A stretch of DNA of 64,000 bases. It comes from Terriglobia bacterium (GTDB lineage Bacteria; Acidobacteriota; Terriglobia; Terriglobales; Acidobacteriaceae). The notes below the pieces were generated by a model that ran no database searches, had not been told where the DNA came from, and saw only the letters and a list, made by a program, of their open reading frames with translations. Positions within the stretch are counted from its first letter, which is position 1. Every line of letters starts with the position of its first letter. The DNA lies in NCBI GenBank assembly GCA_020072815.1, contig JAIQGE010000012.1, forward strand, positions 270,701-334,700, in the 5' to 3' direction. The translations under genes were made by a program, and so were the position numbers. Of the stretch, positions 7,804 through 17,229 are shown in pieces.

Positions 7804-9591
7804 ATGTTCAAGAATCTCCAGCCGCTTTTCCCGTACCTGAAAAAGTATCGCCTTACTCTGTTCTGGGGAGCGATGACCGTTCTGTTCAACAACGGCATCT
7901 GGGTGCTGTTTCCGCAGGTCCTGCGCCGCGCCATTGACGACCTGAACCACACCGCCACGCGCCAGAAGTTTCTCATCTATTCCTTGCTCCTGCTGGCTAT
8001 CGCGCTGAGCAAGGGCGTGTTCCAGTTCCTCACTCGCTGGCTGATGATCGGCGTCTCGCGCGAGATTGAATACGACCTTCGCAATGACATGTTTGCCCAC
8101 CTGGAGCGGCTCCCTTACGCCTACTTCCAGAAGAACCGCACCGGCGACATCATGGCCCGTGCCACCAACGACCTGAACGCCGTGCGCATGCTGCTGGGAC
8201 CGGCCATCATGTACACCGCCAACACCCTCGTGTTCACCCTGGCCGCGCTGGCTTTCATGTGGAGGACCAGCCCTAAGCTAACGATTTACGCCTTCCTGCC
8301 TTTGCCGCTGGCCAGCGTGATCATCCAGTATTTTGGGCGGCGCATCCACGAGCGCTTTGAGCGAATCCAGGCGCAGTTTTCTGAAATCTCCGCGCGCGCC
8401 CAGGAAAACTTTTCCGGAGCGCGCCTCATCCGCGCGTACGCCCAGGAAGACGCCGAGATCGCGCTGTTTGAACGCTCCAACCTGGAATATGTGGCGCGCA
8501 GCCTGCCGCTGGCGCGGCTGATGGGCATGCTGTGGCCGGCGCTGGAGCTGCTGTTGGGACTGGCCATCGCCCTGGTGCTGTGGCTGGGTCCGCGTGAAGT
8601 CCTGCAACAGCACATTACGCTCGGCGGCTTCGTGGCTTTTCTCACTTACATTGTCATGCTCACCTGGCCGGTGATCGCTCTGGGCTGGGTCATCAATATT
8701 TTTCAGCGGGGCCTGGCGTCCATGGGACGCATCAATGAAATCCTGGTGGCCCAGCCGGACATCAATGACGCGGCCGTTGCCGACGACTTGAAGCACGGCA
8801 AGTCCATCCGCGGCGCGCTGGAATTTCGCCATCTCAATTTCAGTTACAACGGCACGCAGGTGTTGAAGGACATCAACCTTGAAGTTCCCGCGGGCAGCAG
8901 CCTGGCGATCGTCGGACCCACGGGCGCAGGCAAGACCACGCTGGTCAGCCTGATCCCGCGAATATTCGACGTGGCCAACGATGCAAAAGGCGGGGAGGCC
9001 TATACTCCCGCCGCTTCTGGACAACTTCTGCTCGATGGCCGTCCGCTGCGCGAATACCCGCTGGAAGTGGTCCGCCGCAACATCGGTTTTGTTCCGCAGG
9101 AGACGTTTCTCTTCAGTGACACAGTGCGCGAGAACATCGCCTTCGGCGTGGAGAGCGCCACCGACGAGCAGGTCCGCGCCGCCGCCGAAGCCGCCAGCAT
9201 CGCCACCGACATTGAAGCCTTCCCTGACCAGTACCAGACCATGGTGGGCGAACGCGGCATCACTCTTTCCGGCGGGCAGAAGCAGCGCACGGCCATCGCC
9301 CGCGCCATCATTCGCGACCCGCGCATTCTGGTGCTGGACGACGCGCTGGCCAGCGTGGACACCTACACGGAAGAAAAAATCCTGAATCACCTGCGCGAAG
9401 TCATGCAGGACCGCACCACCATCTTTATCTCGCACCGCGTCTCCACCGTGCGCAACGCGGACCGCATCGCCGTGCTGCATGAGGGACGCATCGTGGAACT
9501 GGGCACGCATGAAGAGCTGCTGGCGCGTAACGGCTACTACACTGAGCTTTACAACAAACAGCTGCTGGAAGAGGAACTGGCGCAGGTTTAA
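7804..9591 (+). CDS. ABC exporter, fused membrane and ATPase domains
   Basis: A 595-residue half-transporter: six membrane helices (about 1-310), then a nucleotide-binding domain. Walker A is GPTGAGKTT (371-379), the Q-loop is FVPQETFLFSDT, the signature is LSGGQKQRTAIARA, and Walker B is ILVLDDALASVD. The residue after the Walker B Asp512 is Asp513 instead of the catalytic Glu, as in the degenerate subunit of heterodimeric exporters such as BmrC/YheI. No partner gene is adjacent. The H-loop (ISHRVSTV) is intact. The substrate is unknown; lipid or drug export is typical. Next to the methyltransferase gene, but separated by 51 bp. Confidence 0.92.
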   Translation: MFKNLQPLFPYLKKYRLTLFWGAMTVLFNNGIWVLFPQVLRRAIDDLNHTATRQKFLIYSLLLLAIALSKGVFQFLTRWLMIGVSREIEYDLRNDMFAHLERLPYAYFQKNRTGDIMARATNDLNAVRMLLGPAIMYTANTLVFTLAALAFMWRTSPKLTIYAFLPLPLASVIIQYFGRRIHERFERIQAQFSEISARAQENFSGARLIRAYAQEDAEIALFERSNLEYVARSLPLARLMGMLWPALELLLGLAIALVLWLGPREVLQQHITLGGFVAFLTYIVMLTWPVIALGWVINIFQRGLASMGRINEILVAQPDINDAAVADDLKHGKSIRGALEFRHLNFSYNGTQVLKDINLEVPAGSSLAIVGPTGAGKTTLVSLIPRIFDVANDAKGGEAYTPAASGQLLLDGRPLREYPLEVVRRNIGFVPQETFLFSDTVRENIAFGVESATDEQVRAAAEAASIATDIEAFPDQYQTMVGERGITLSGGQKQRTAIARAIIRDPRILVLDDALASVDTYTEEKILNHLREVMQDRTTIFISHRVSTVRNADRIAVLHEGRIVELGTHEELLARNGYYTELYNKQLLEEELAQV

Positions 9592-9642
9592 CCAGGAAAT
9601 AAACCTAGCCGGAAAAAAGTCTGGCCAGAAAAAGGTCTAACG

Positions 9643-10305
9643 ATGAAACGCGTGGTGGTGGCCGAACTCCTGGACAGCGACGCCGGCACGCCGCGTGAAA
9701 TCGCCGCCAACCTGGCCGATCTGTGCACCATCAACCGCCGCCTGGGCGGAGTGCGGGCAATGAGTCGAATGCTGGCAGCAGTCGCCGCGGCACGCGGTAT
9801 CAAAGAGCTAAGCTGGCTGGACGTTGGCGGCGCGACAGGTGATATGGCGAGTGAAGTGCAGAAGTCGCTGGCGAGATTCGGCATTTCACTTCGTCCTGTG
9901 GTCCTGGACCGCGCAGCCGGCCACCTTGGCGCAACATTGCCCAGCGTCTGCGGCAACGCTCTGGCCCTTCCCTTCCGCGACGCAAGCTTTGACGTGGTTG
10001 GCTCTTCTCTCTTTGCTCATCACCTGGAGCCGGAAGAGTTGCTTTTATTCGCAGCGGAAGGTCTTCGCGTGGCTCGACATGCTTTCCTGCTGGATGACCT
10101 GGTCCGCAACGCGCTGCACTTTGCTCTGGCCGTTGCCGGACGGCCCATCTATCGCAGCCGCCTCACCCGGCACGACGCGCCGGTCTCCGTGCGCCGCGCT
10201 TACACGGTGGACGAAATCCGCGGCATCCTGCAGCCCGCCGGCGCGGCAAAAATCGAAATCAAGACTTCATTCCTTTTTCGCATGGGAGTGATTGCATGGA
10301 AGTAG
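9643..10305 (+). CDS. Class I SAM-dependent methyltransferase
   Basis: A 220-residue protein with a Rossmann methyltransferase core. Motif I is LDVGGATGDMAS (about 63-74), an acidic strand-2 end follows at VVLDRA, and motif II/III is NALALPFRDASFDVVGSSLFAHHL, which resembles the UbiE/PKS-tailoring type. It overlaps the following FAD oxidoreductase gene by 10 bp, so the two form an operon. In other bacteria this pair often accompanies a type III polyketide synthase, but none is present here. The substrate is unknown. Confidence 0.85.
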   Translation: MKRVVVAELLDSDAGTPREIAANLADLCTINRRLGGVRAMSRMLAAVAAARGIKELSWLDVGGATGDMASEVQKSLARFGISLRPVVLDRAAGHLGATLPSVCGNALALPFRDASFDVVGSSLFAHHLEPEELLLFAAEGLRVARHAFLLDDLVRNALHFALAVAGRPIYRSRLTRHDAPVSVRRAYTVDEIRGILQPAGAAKIEIKTSFLFRMGVIAWK

Positions 10306-11393
10306 CCGCGGCCCCGTACGATCTGATCGTTGCCGGCGCAGGCCCGGCCGGCTCTGCGTGCGCCATCACCGCGGCCCGCGCGGGGGCCCGCGTGTTGCTT
10401 CTGGATAAAGACCGCTTTCCTCGCCACAAAGTTTGTGGAGAATTTGTGTCAGCGGAATCGTTGCGACTGCTGGAGTCTTTGCTGCAGGAGAGCCTGTTTG
10501 GTTCACGCCTGGAAATCGGATCTTCGCGTATCTTCCTTGACGGCAAAACGGTCCGCCTGCCGGTTGCGCCCGCGGCGCTGAGCATTCCCCGCTATGATTT
10601 GGACGCGGCCCTTTTGCAGGCGGCACGGCGGGCCGGCGTGCAGGCGGAAGAAGGCGTGGCGGTGCGCGACGTACAAATGCCGGCTGTCGCCGATGATCTG
10701 TTTCACGTGGCCACTTCGGAAACAACTTTCACCGCGCGCGCCGTGGTCAACGCCAGTGGGCGCTGGTCGCAACTGACGAAGTATGATGCGGGCGGCCAGG
10801 CGAAATGGCTCGGCCTGAAGGCGCATTATCGCGAATCCTCGGCGCCAACTTCCGTTGATCTCTACTTCTTCCCCGGAGGCTACTGCGGCGTAACGCCTTT
10901 GGGTCCGGACTCGGTGAATGCCTGCGCCATGGTCCGCGCGGACGCGGCAACCACGCTGGACCGGGTTCTTGCCGCGCATCCGGAGCTTCTGGCCCGCAGC
11001 CGGAATTGGGAGCCGCTGTTCGCCGCGATTACCACCTCGCCGCTGTACTTCCGCACGCCAGTCACCGAAACCAATGGCATGATCTGCGCGGGCGACGCCG
11101 CCGGATTCATTGATCCCTTCGCCGGCGACGGCATCTCACTGGCTTTGCACAGCGGCACTCTGGCGGCGGAGTCGCTGGTTCCTTTCCTGCAGGGAAAATG
11201 TTCGCTGGCTCAGGCCCGCGCGCAATACAGCGCCGCTTACGCCCGGCGTTTTACGCCGGCGTTTCGCAATGCAGCGTGGCTGCGCCGCGGCCTTTCCGCG
11301 CCCAAGTGGATCAGATCGCTCGGCCTAAGTTTGATGGGGACGCGCCCGGTGGCGAAGTTGATTGTGAGGAAGACGAGAGCGCGGATGCGGTGA
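10296..11393 (+). CDS. FAD-dependent oxidoreductase, geranylgeranyl reductase-like
   Basis: A 365-residue flavoprotein. The N-terminal dinucleotide motif is DLIVAGAGPAGSACAITAARAGARVLLLDK (cut here: GAGPAGS at about 13-19). A DRFPRHKVCGEF block, typical of the geranylgeranyl-reductase/halogenase group, follows. The second FAD motif is CAGDAAGFIDPFAGDGISLAL, near residue 270. It starts inside the methyltransferase gene (ATG 10296), so it is translationally coupled. It likely reduces or oxidises a lipid or polyketide intermediate; the substrate is unknown. It ends 15 bp from the convergent histidine kinase gene. Confidence 0.87.
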   Translation: MEVAAAPYDLIVAGAGPAGSACAITAARAGARVLLLDKDRFPRHKVCGEFVSAESLRLLESLLQESLFGSRLEIGSSRIFLDGKTVRLPVAPAALSIPRYDLDAALLQAARRAGVQAEEGVAVRDVQMPAVADDLFHVATSETTFTARAVVNASGRWSQLTKYDAGGQAKWLGLKAHYRESSAPTSVDLYFFPGGYCGVTPLGPDSVNACAMVRADAATTLDRVLAAHPELLARSRNWEPLFAAITTSPLYFRTPVTETNGMICAGDAAGFIDPFAGDGISLALHSGTLAAESLVPFLQGKCSLAQARAQYSAAYARRFTPAFRNAAWLRRGLSAPKWIRSLGLSLMGTRPVAKLIVRKTRARMR

Positions 11394-11408
11394 TACGGCG
11401 CGCGTGGC

Positions 11409-14400
11409 CTATCGCGTCGCCGCCAGTTTTTGCCGACGCATCACGCGCCGCGCCACGGCCAGCAAGTCGGCGACTTCAAATGGCTTCACCAGACAGAAGA
11501 TCTGGGTGGCGTCCACAAAGGCCCGCACGCCGGCGTCAGAGACGTTGGAAAGCACCAGCACGGTCTTGGGTACCAGGGCCGGCAGGTCCTTTTCGATCAA
11601 CCGGAAAACGCGCTCGCTGGACCACTCGCCGGGGATCTTGCTGTCCAGGAAGACGGCGTCAAACTCCTGGCGGCGAAGTTTCTCGGCCGCCTCTTTGCCC
11701 GTGGTCGCGGTGACCACCATCAAGCCCGCGGCGCTGAGCACTTCGGCTTCCAGGTCGAGCACCGCCTCTTCGTCATCCACCAGCAGCACGCAGCCTTCCA
11801 GGCGGGATTCACGGCGGGCCACAATGCGGTCGCGTTCGGTGACCGGCTTTTCGCCTACGGCCACGGGGAGCCGGACTTGCACCAGCGCGCCGCCATCGGG
11901 ATGGTTCTGGGCGGAGATTTCTCCGCCGTGCTCCTTCACGATGCCGTAGCAGATGCTCAGTCCCAGGCCCGTGCCCTTGCCCACGCCTTTGGTGGTGTAG
12001 AAAGGATCAAACACGTGCTTGGGATCGCGGATGCCGTGGCCGGAATCGTGGAATTCGCTCACCACGTGCCCGTTCTCGGCGAAGATCTTGATGGCCAGCC
12101 TGCCGCCCTGGGGAGATTCCATCATGGCGTCGGCCGCGTTGTTGATGATGTTCAAGTACACCTGCTCCAACTGGTGCGGGTCCGCCACCACCGAGGGCAG
12201 GAGCGGATCAAATTCGCGGTGTACTTCAATGTTGTTGACCTTCAGGTCATAGTCGCGCAGGGCGATGGTATCTTCCGCCACGCTGCGCAGATCCACGTGG
12301 ACGCGTTTGGGTTTGTGCTGCCGCGCAAACGACAGCAGGTTCTGCACAATCTTTTGCGTCCGCTGCGCCTGCTTGTGCAACTTGAGAACAAAATCCTGTA
12401 CCCGTGGATCCAGGGTTTCACTCTCCAGCAATTGCGCGTAACCCAGGATGGCCGTCAGCGGGTTGTTCAGTTCGTGGGCCACGCCGGAGATCAACTGTCC
12501 CACGGCCGACATCTTTTCGCTTTGCAGCAGCTGTTCCTGCGTGCGCCGCAGGTCTTCATACGCCTGCTTGGTTTCCTGATAGAGCTGGATCTTTTCAATG
12601 GTGGTGGCTAGTTGCCGGCCCACGGCAACCATCACGCTGACTTCTGAGTTGTTGAACTGGCGGAAGGTGCGGCTGCTGGTGGCCAGCACGCCAAGCATTT
12701 TTTCTTTGCGCCACAGCACCACCCACATCCAGGACTTCAGGCCTTCGGCTTCCACGATCTTATGCAAAATCTCCGGCAACTGCGGCAGGTGGTCGTGATC
12801 AATCATTTCGGTGTGGTTGGCGCGCAGGGCCGCCACGAAGTCAGCGGGCAGCGGGAGAGACGCTCGGGCGTCCATGAACGTGCTGCGGTAGCCGTACGCC
12901 GCTTTCTTCATCATGGAAGAGGTTTCTTCGTCAAATAGGTAAACAGAAGAAGTGTCGGTCCCCAGCAACTCCACGATCTGCAGCATGATCAGCTGCAGGA
13001 TCTCGTCCAATTCAAACGACTGGTTGAAGGTGACGGCAATGGTGTTGAGGACGTAGAGTTCGCGATTACGCCGCCGGATTTCGTCCTCAGCGCGCTTCAT
13101 TTCCGTTACATCCATCAGCACGCCCTGGTAGCGTTCCACTTTGCCGCTGGCGTCGCGCGTGGCAAAGCTGCTTTCGATGGCGTGGATTTCCTTGCCATCC
13201 TTGCGCCGCAAACGATTTTCAAAATTTCTCACGTAGCCGTGCTGGCTGATCTCCCGCAGGAATTTTGCGCGGTCCTCCACGTTCATGTAGATGGACTCCA
13301 CCACATTCAGCCTGAGGATTTCCTCTTTGCTGGAGTATCCCAGCATGTGCACAAAGGCCTCATTGCAGTCCAGGAGTTTGCCGTCCGGAGTGGACGCGAA
13401 CACGCCTTCATGCATGTGGTTGAACAAGGATGCATAGCGCTCATCCGCGGCCCGGGCTTCGGTGATGTCCTTGATCACGTGCACGGTGCCACCGCGGGAG
13501 ACGTCTTCTCCGGCGTAGGGCGAAGTGGACACCACGGAATAGCCGCCCAGGCTGGGGTCTTCCTCGCCGGAGCATTCGGCGTGGGCGCAGTAGGGACATC
13601 CTTGCCAGTTGATGCCGGCGCCGGGCATCACCGCTTCGCACAGTTGTTCCAGCACCTCATCGCGGCCGCGGCCCAGGCGGGTAAGCAGGGCCTGGTTCGC
13701 CCGCAGGATGCGGTATTCCGGATCGTGGACCAAAATGCAGTCCGGAATGGAGTCAAAGGTCTGCGCCCACTCGTTGCGCGACCGGATGACCTGTTCCACC
13801 AATTGGCGATTTTCCGCTCCCAGCCCCAGTTGCTTGGCCACTGCCTTGAGAAAATTCTTTTCGCCTTGGGTGTAAGCGCGAAAGTGCGGCATGCCCAGCA
13901 CCAGGATCCCGATACGCGCGTGCTTGCCTTCCACCGGAACCAGCACCATGTGGTGCATGCCGTCGCGCTTGAGCACCTGGCCGACTTCCGGAAGCGCTTC
14001 TGCCGCGCGCATTACGTAGATTTCGCTCTCACGCAAAGCAAAGCCGCTGACGCTGCGGCTGGCTTCAATACTTTTGGCCTGGGCGACAAAGGCCCGGGAG
14101 AGCCCGCGATGCTCGGCGATCACCAGTTTGTCGCCTTCCAGCACGCGGAACCAGGCGGCGCGGGCCCGGGAGATCCGCTTCAATTCTTCCAAGGCGGTGC
14201 CCACCGCGGGATCAAAATCGGCAGAGTCAGAGATTTGGTTGGTCAGCTTATTGAGCACGTCCAGCCGCTCGATCTGCACTCGCGAGTCGTCCAGCACCAG
14301 GATGAGCATGCCCACGCCCAGCAGCAGGTCCACAATTGTGTCGTGGGGCATGAAGGCATTCGGGTTATGCCGCAAGGGAAGATGGAGGAAAAAGAACATG

Positions 14401-14867
14401 ACCGCCAGCAGCCAGCGTCCTGGCGCTATCCGGCCCCAGGCAGCCCGCACCATCTGCACGGTGGCCACCAGCAGGACCGCTCGCCAGCTCAGGTACACCG
14501 CGCTGCTCAGAACACCGGACTGGGGCAGCCACAGGGAGCGCACCACCGAGAGAACCAACGCCCCGGAGAGAATGACGCCTGCCGGCCATAGCAGCCGCCG
14601 TTCGGAGACGTACATGAATACGGCTGCCGCCAAAAGGAATACCGCCACCAGAAAGGAAACGGTTGCCGCCGCCGGCCAAAACCGGGAAACTCCTTGCGTC
14701 GCGTTCAGCGCGATGAACAGTTTGCAAATGCCATAGACCGACCAGCCGGCAATCCAGGGCAGCAGGTACTTCTCGCGAAAAATGCGATAAAGCAGGATCG
14801 CCCCTGCCAGCAAGATCAGCAGGGTGGAGGCTTCGGCCAAGATGGCTGATTGCAGCGCCAAATCCAT
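11409..14867 (-). CDS. Hybrid sensor histidine kinase with membrane, GAF and PAS domains and a receiver
   Basis: A 1152-residue protein with about seven membrane helices (1-200), GAF (about 215-355), PAS (about 365-485), PAS/PAC (about 490-600), GAF (about 615-770) and HisKA with phospho-accepting His798 in SGVAHELNNPLTAILGY. The HATPase has N-box NIINNAADAM, DSGHGI and GTGLGLSI. The C-terminal receiver has Asp1031-Asp1032, phospho-site Asp1075 in FLDSKIPG, and Lys1128. The first PAS has a Cys cluster (GCPYCAHAEC) that could bind a metal or sense redox state. It is divergent from the HD-GYP response regulator gene across 150 bp, a likely functional partner. The signal sensed is unknown. Confidence 0.93.
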   Translation of the reverse strand: MDLALQSAILAEASTLLILLAGAILLYRIFREKYLLPWIAGWSVYGICKLFIALNATQGVSRFWPAAATVSFLVAVFLLAAAVFMYVSERRLLWPAGVILSGALVLSVVRSLWLPQSGVLSSAVYLSWRAVLLVATVQMVRAAWGRIAPGRWLLAVMFFFLHLPLRHNPNAFMPHDTIVDLLLGVGMLILVLDDSRVQIERLDVLNKLTNQISDSADFDPAVGTALEELKRISRARAAWFRVLEGDKLVIAEHRGLSRAFVAQAKSIEASRSVSGFALRESEIYVMRAAEALPEVGQVLKRDGMHHMVLVPVEGKHARIGILVLGMPHFRAYTQGEKNFLKAVAKQLGLGAENRQLVEQVIRSRNEWAQTFDSIPDCILVHDPEYRILRANQALLTRLGRGRDEVLEQLCEAVMPGAGINWQGCPYCAHAECSGEEDPSLGGYSVVSTSPYAGEDVSRGGTVHVIKDITEARAADERYASLFNHMHEGVFASTPDGKLLDCNEAFVHMLGYSSKEEILRLNVVESIYMNVEDRAKFLREISQHGYVRNFENRLRRKDGKEIHAIESSFATRDASGKVERYQGVLMDVTEMKRAEDEIRRRNRELYVLNTIAVTFNQSFELDEILQLIMLQIVELLGTDTSSVYLFDEETSSMMKKAAYGYRSTFMDARASLPLPADFVAALRANHTEMIDHDHLPQLPEILHKIVEAEGLKSWMWVVLWRKEKMLGVLATSSRTFRQFNNSEVSVMVAVGRQLATTIEKIQLYQETKQAYEDLRRTQEQLLQSEKMSAVGQLISGVAHELNNPLTAILGYAQLLESETLDPRVQDFVLKLHKQAQRTQKIVQNLLSFARQHKPKRVHVDLRSVAEDTIALRDYDLKVNNIEVHREFDPLLPSVVADPHQLEQVYLNIINNAADAMMESPQGGRLAIKIFAENGHVVSEFHDSGHGIRDPKHVFDPFYTTKGVGKGTGLGLSICYGIVKEHGGEISAQNHPDGGALVQVRLPVAVGEKPVTERDRIVARRESRLEGCVLLVDDEEAVLDLEAEVLSAAGLMVVTATTGKEAAEKLRRQEFDAVFLDSKIPGEWSSERVFRLIEKDLPALVPKTVLVLSNVSDAGVRAFVDATQIFCLVKPFEVADLLAVARRVMRRQKLAATR

Positions 14868-15017
14868 GGTTTATCGGTTCAAACGGCTATCTTAATCGAG
14901 TGGAAACTTATATATCATAGATTACTATCGGCATCGGGGTTTATACCCTTTGGTCATTGTATTTCCGGTTAACCTGGGATACATTAAAAATCCTCCCAAA
15001 AAGGTTAGATTTACCCA
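14868..15017. promoter_or_regulatory. Divergent promoter region, kinase / HD-GYP regulator
   Basis: A 150-bp gap between two divergent starts, AT-rich in its middle (for example ACTTATATATCATAGATTAC) unlike the GC-rich neighbours. Both promoters must lie here, although no exact -35/-10 pair is assigned. Confidence 0.5.
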
Positions 15018-16124
15018 ATGGATGCAGAGCGAATCCTGGTCGTGGACGACGAAGAGCCCATTCGGGAGATCATCTCGTCTATGCTGAGCGCCGCTGGTTA
15101 CAAAACCAGGCAGGCCTGCTCGGGCATGGAAGCCTTGGCCATTCTGAACAGCACGGGCGAATTTGAGCTGATGCTGTCTGACCTGATGATGGCCGAAATG
15201 GACGGCATCGCCCTGCTGGACCGCTCCAAAGAAAAGTATCCGGACATGCCGGTGATCATGGTCACCGCCCAGCATGATATTTCCATCGCTTTGGCCACCA
15301 TCCGCAACGGCGCTTACGACTACCTGCTGAAGCCGTTTGAGCGCGAACAGCTCCTCAACATTGTGGCCCGGGCCCTGGAGCACCGCCGCCTGAAGCTGGA
15401 TAACCGCGCCTACCAGTCCAACCTGGAGTCTCTGGTGGCGGCCCGGACCGAGCAACTTCGCCAGGCCATGACCGACCTGGAGCGCTCGTACGACATCACG
15501 CTGGAAGCCCTGGGCGATGCGCTCGACCTGAAAGACGCTGAGACTGAAGGCCACTCCAAGCGAGTCACCGCCTTCACCATCGCCATCGCCCGCGCCATGG
15601 GGCTGTCGGGAGAGAAAATACGGGTCATCGCCCGCGGCGCTTTCCTCCATGACATTGGAAAAATGGCCATTCCTGACGCCATTTTGCGCAAACCCGGCGC
15701 CCTGACTCAGGAAGAAACCAGAATCATGCGGGAGCATTGCTTCCGTGGCTACCAGATGCTGAAAAAGATCCCCTTTCTCTCCGAGGCTGCGGAAATCGTC
15801 TACGCGCACCAGGAGCGTTATGACGGAACCGGCTATCCGCGCGGCTTGCACAGCAATGAAATCCCGGTAGGGGCGCGCATCTTCTCCGTGGCCGATACCT
15901 TGGACGCCATCACCTCTGACCGCCCGTATCGTGCCGCCCAGGGCATCAGCGTGGCCCGCGACGAAGTGGAGCGCTACGCCGGCACCCAGTTTGATCCCGA
16001 AGTTGCCCGCGTTTTTCTGGAAATGCCGGACACCATCTGGGAAGACCTCCGCAAAGAGATCAATTCGCAGATCTACAAATTCACTTATCCTCTGACCAAA
16101 TCGCTCGAACTCCAGCCGAAATAG
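15018..16124 (+). CDS. Response regulator with HD-GYP cyclic-di-GMP phosphodiesterase domain (RpfG type)
   Basis: A 368-residue protein. The receiver (1-125) has acidic pair Asp10/Asp11, phospho-site Asp55 (LSDLMM) and Lys105 (LKPFE). A coiled linker follows (about 125-155). The HD-GYP domain (about 158-360) has H179, HDIGK (211-215), and HQERYDGTGYPRGL (264-277), the full HD-GYP signature. Such proteins hydrolyse cyclic-di-GMP when phosphorylated. The divergent hybrid histidine kinase is the natural candidate sensor. Confidence 0.94.
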   Translation: MDAERILVVDDEEPIREIISSMLSAAGYKTRQACSGMEALAILNSTGEFELMLSDLMMAEMDGIALLDRSKEKYPDMPVIMVTAQHDISIALATIRNGAYDYLLKPFEREQLLNIVARALEHRRLKLDNRAYQSNLESLVAARTEQLRQAMTDLERSYDITLEALGDALDLKDAETEGHSKRVTAFTIAIARAMGLSGEKIRVIARGAFLHDIGKMAIPDAILRKPGALTQEETRIMREHCFRGYQMLKKIPFLSEAAEIVYAHQERYDGTGYPRGLHSNEIPVGARIFSVADTLDAITSDRPYRAAQGISVARDEVERYAGTQFDPEVARVFLEMPDTIWEDLRKEINSQIYKFTYPLTKSLELQPK

Positions 16125-16209
16125 CACCCTGTTCACTCACCTCTTATGACCCTTCCAGCGATACAATGATCCCTTCGGATTTTGATTCGTTTCGCAGAGA
16201 GGTGTGCGT

Positions 16210-16491
16210 ATGGCTGTCCTCACGGATGCAGAAATCCAGCAGGCCCTGGGCAAACTTCCCGGCTGGGGGCGCAACGGCATCGCCATCCAGCGCGTGTTCG
16301 AGTTTCCTGATTTCAAGGCGGCCATGGCCTTCGTGAATAAAATCGCCGACGCCGCGGAGCAGGCCAACCATCACCCGGACATAGACATCCGCTACAACAA
16401 AGTCACCATGGCATTGGTATCGCACGATTCAGGCGGGATCACAGGAAGAGACGTGCGGATGGCGGAGAAGATCAACCAGTTGGCCGGCTAA
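16210..16491 (+). CDS. phhB: Pterin-4a-carbinolamine dehydratase
   Basis: Start placed at ATG 16210, which has an AGAGAGG site 7 bases upstream; a GTG at 16204 is too close to that site. The 93-residue product has the family core: LPGWGRNGIAIQRVFEFPDFKAAMAFVNKIADAAEQANHHPDIDIRYNKV (keys: WxxxxxxIxRxF, EQANHHPDI). The HHP motif carries catalytic histidines. The enzyme recycles tetrahydrobiopterin or related pterins for aromatic amino acid hydroxylases and can act in molybdopterin-related steps. No phenylalanine hydroxylase gene is nearby. Confidence 0.92.
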   Translation: MAVLTDAEIQQALGKLPGWGRNGIAIQRVFEFPDFKAAMAFVNKIADAAEQANHHPDIDIRYNKVTMALVSHDSGGITGRDVRMAEKINQLAG

Positions 16492-16494
16492 AGG

Positions 16495-16716
16495 CTAGGC
16501 TTTCTGCTGTTCCAGCGCTTCCGCCAGATGGTCAAGAGCCGACTGGATGGCTTCCAGTTGCTCGTCATAAAACCTGCTGAATTCACCCAACGAGTCGGCG
16601 CCATCGGCAAGTTGTTCAACCCAGCCCAGCATCCGTCCGCGAGCGCGTTCGCTGGCAAAAAGCAATCCTAAACCGCTCAACCCCAGCAACGCCGCAGGCA
16701 CAAACCAGTTCTTCAT
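16495..16716 (-). CDS. Small membrane-anchored protein
   Basis: The frame is open from 16809. A start at ATG 16716 (MKNWFVPAALLGLSGLGLLFAS) puts the single membrane segment at the N-terminus and is preferred. The remaining ~50 residues are acidic and helical (LADGADSLGEFSRFYDEQLEAIQSALDHLAEALEQQ). It resembles small YtxH-like anchored helical proteins, but no family is certain. Convergent with the dehydratase gene, 3 bp apart. Confidence 0.55.
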   Translation of the reverse strand: MKNWFVPAALLGLSGLGLLFASERARGRMLGWVEQLADGADSLGEFSRFYDEQLEAIQSALDHLAEALEQQKA

Positions 16717-16999
16717 ACGCGTGGTCCCCAGTATTGAAATCGTCCCTTGCTCGGATCTTTTGTGCATGACCATTGGACAGCCGTAGACAGCTTTAGGATG
16801 TTCAATCATCGGACTTTTGTACAGTTACTCAGGTAATGCTCTTACGACGCCGACCAACCACTCCAAAAGACGGGCCGGCACGACTCCTGCGGTATGCGCG
16901 ATTTGTTGCGCTCGACAATCGCCCGCGCCACGCTTGGGCGCGTCCCTTGCATTGCCTTGATTGGAGGTGTCCAATGGTGCTAGCGGAAGGTACACGAAA

Positions 17000-17167
17000 A
17001 TGGCGAAAGTTGCAGGAACTCCGGGGGCCCGCTTCGCTTTGTCCTTTTTGGTCCTGGTCATTTTGCTGGTGATTCTGCTGGTCATCGCCGCCAGGCATTG
17101 GGAAAAAAGGCCTGCGACTCCGCTGGAACATCGCGGCGCGGTCATATCTCAATATTCTGTTTCGTAA
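17000..17167 (+). CDS. 55-residue single-pass membrane protein
   Basis: ATG 17000 follows GGAAGG with a 9-base spacer. The product is MAKVAGTPGARFALSFLVLV onward: one strong Leu/Ile/Val membrane helix, then a basic tail (HWEKRPATPLEHRG). The frame is open upstream to 16961. No family is recognised. The gene is small, so confidence is moderate. Confidence 0.45.
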   Translation: MAKVAGTPGARFALSFLVLVILLVILLVIAARHWEKRPATPLEHRGAVISQYSVS

Positions 17168-17229
17168 TTGCCCTTTGATCGCTCGCCAGCTAAACTCACC
17201 TGTTTTATCGAATCCCGTCTAATTCTTCC

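Noticed and set aside
8278..9510. A 410-codon minus-strand frame under the ABC exporter
   Set aside because: Shadow of the real gene; no motif, start or neighbour supports it.
11430..14591. Long plus-strand frames opposite the histidine kinase
   Set aside because: The kinase has complete HisKA, HATPase and receiver motifs on the other strand. The plus-strand products are His/Gly-rich shadows.
14925..16136. A 403-codon minus-strand frame opposite the HD-GYP regulator
   Set aside because: Shadow of the real gene with no recognised domain.
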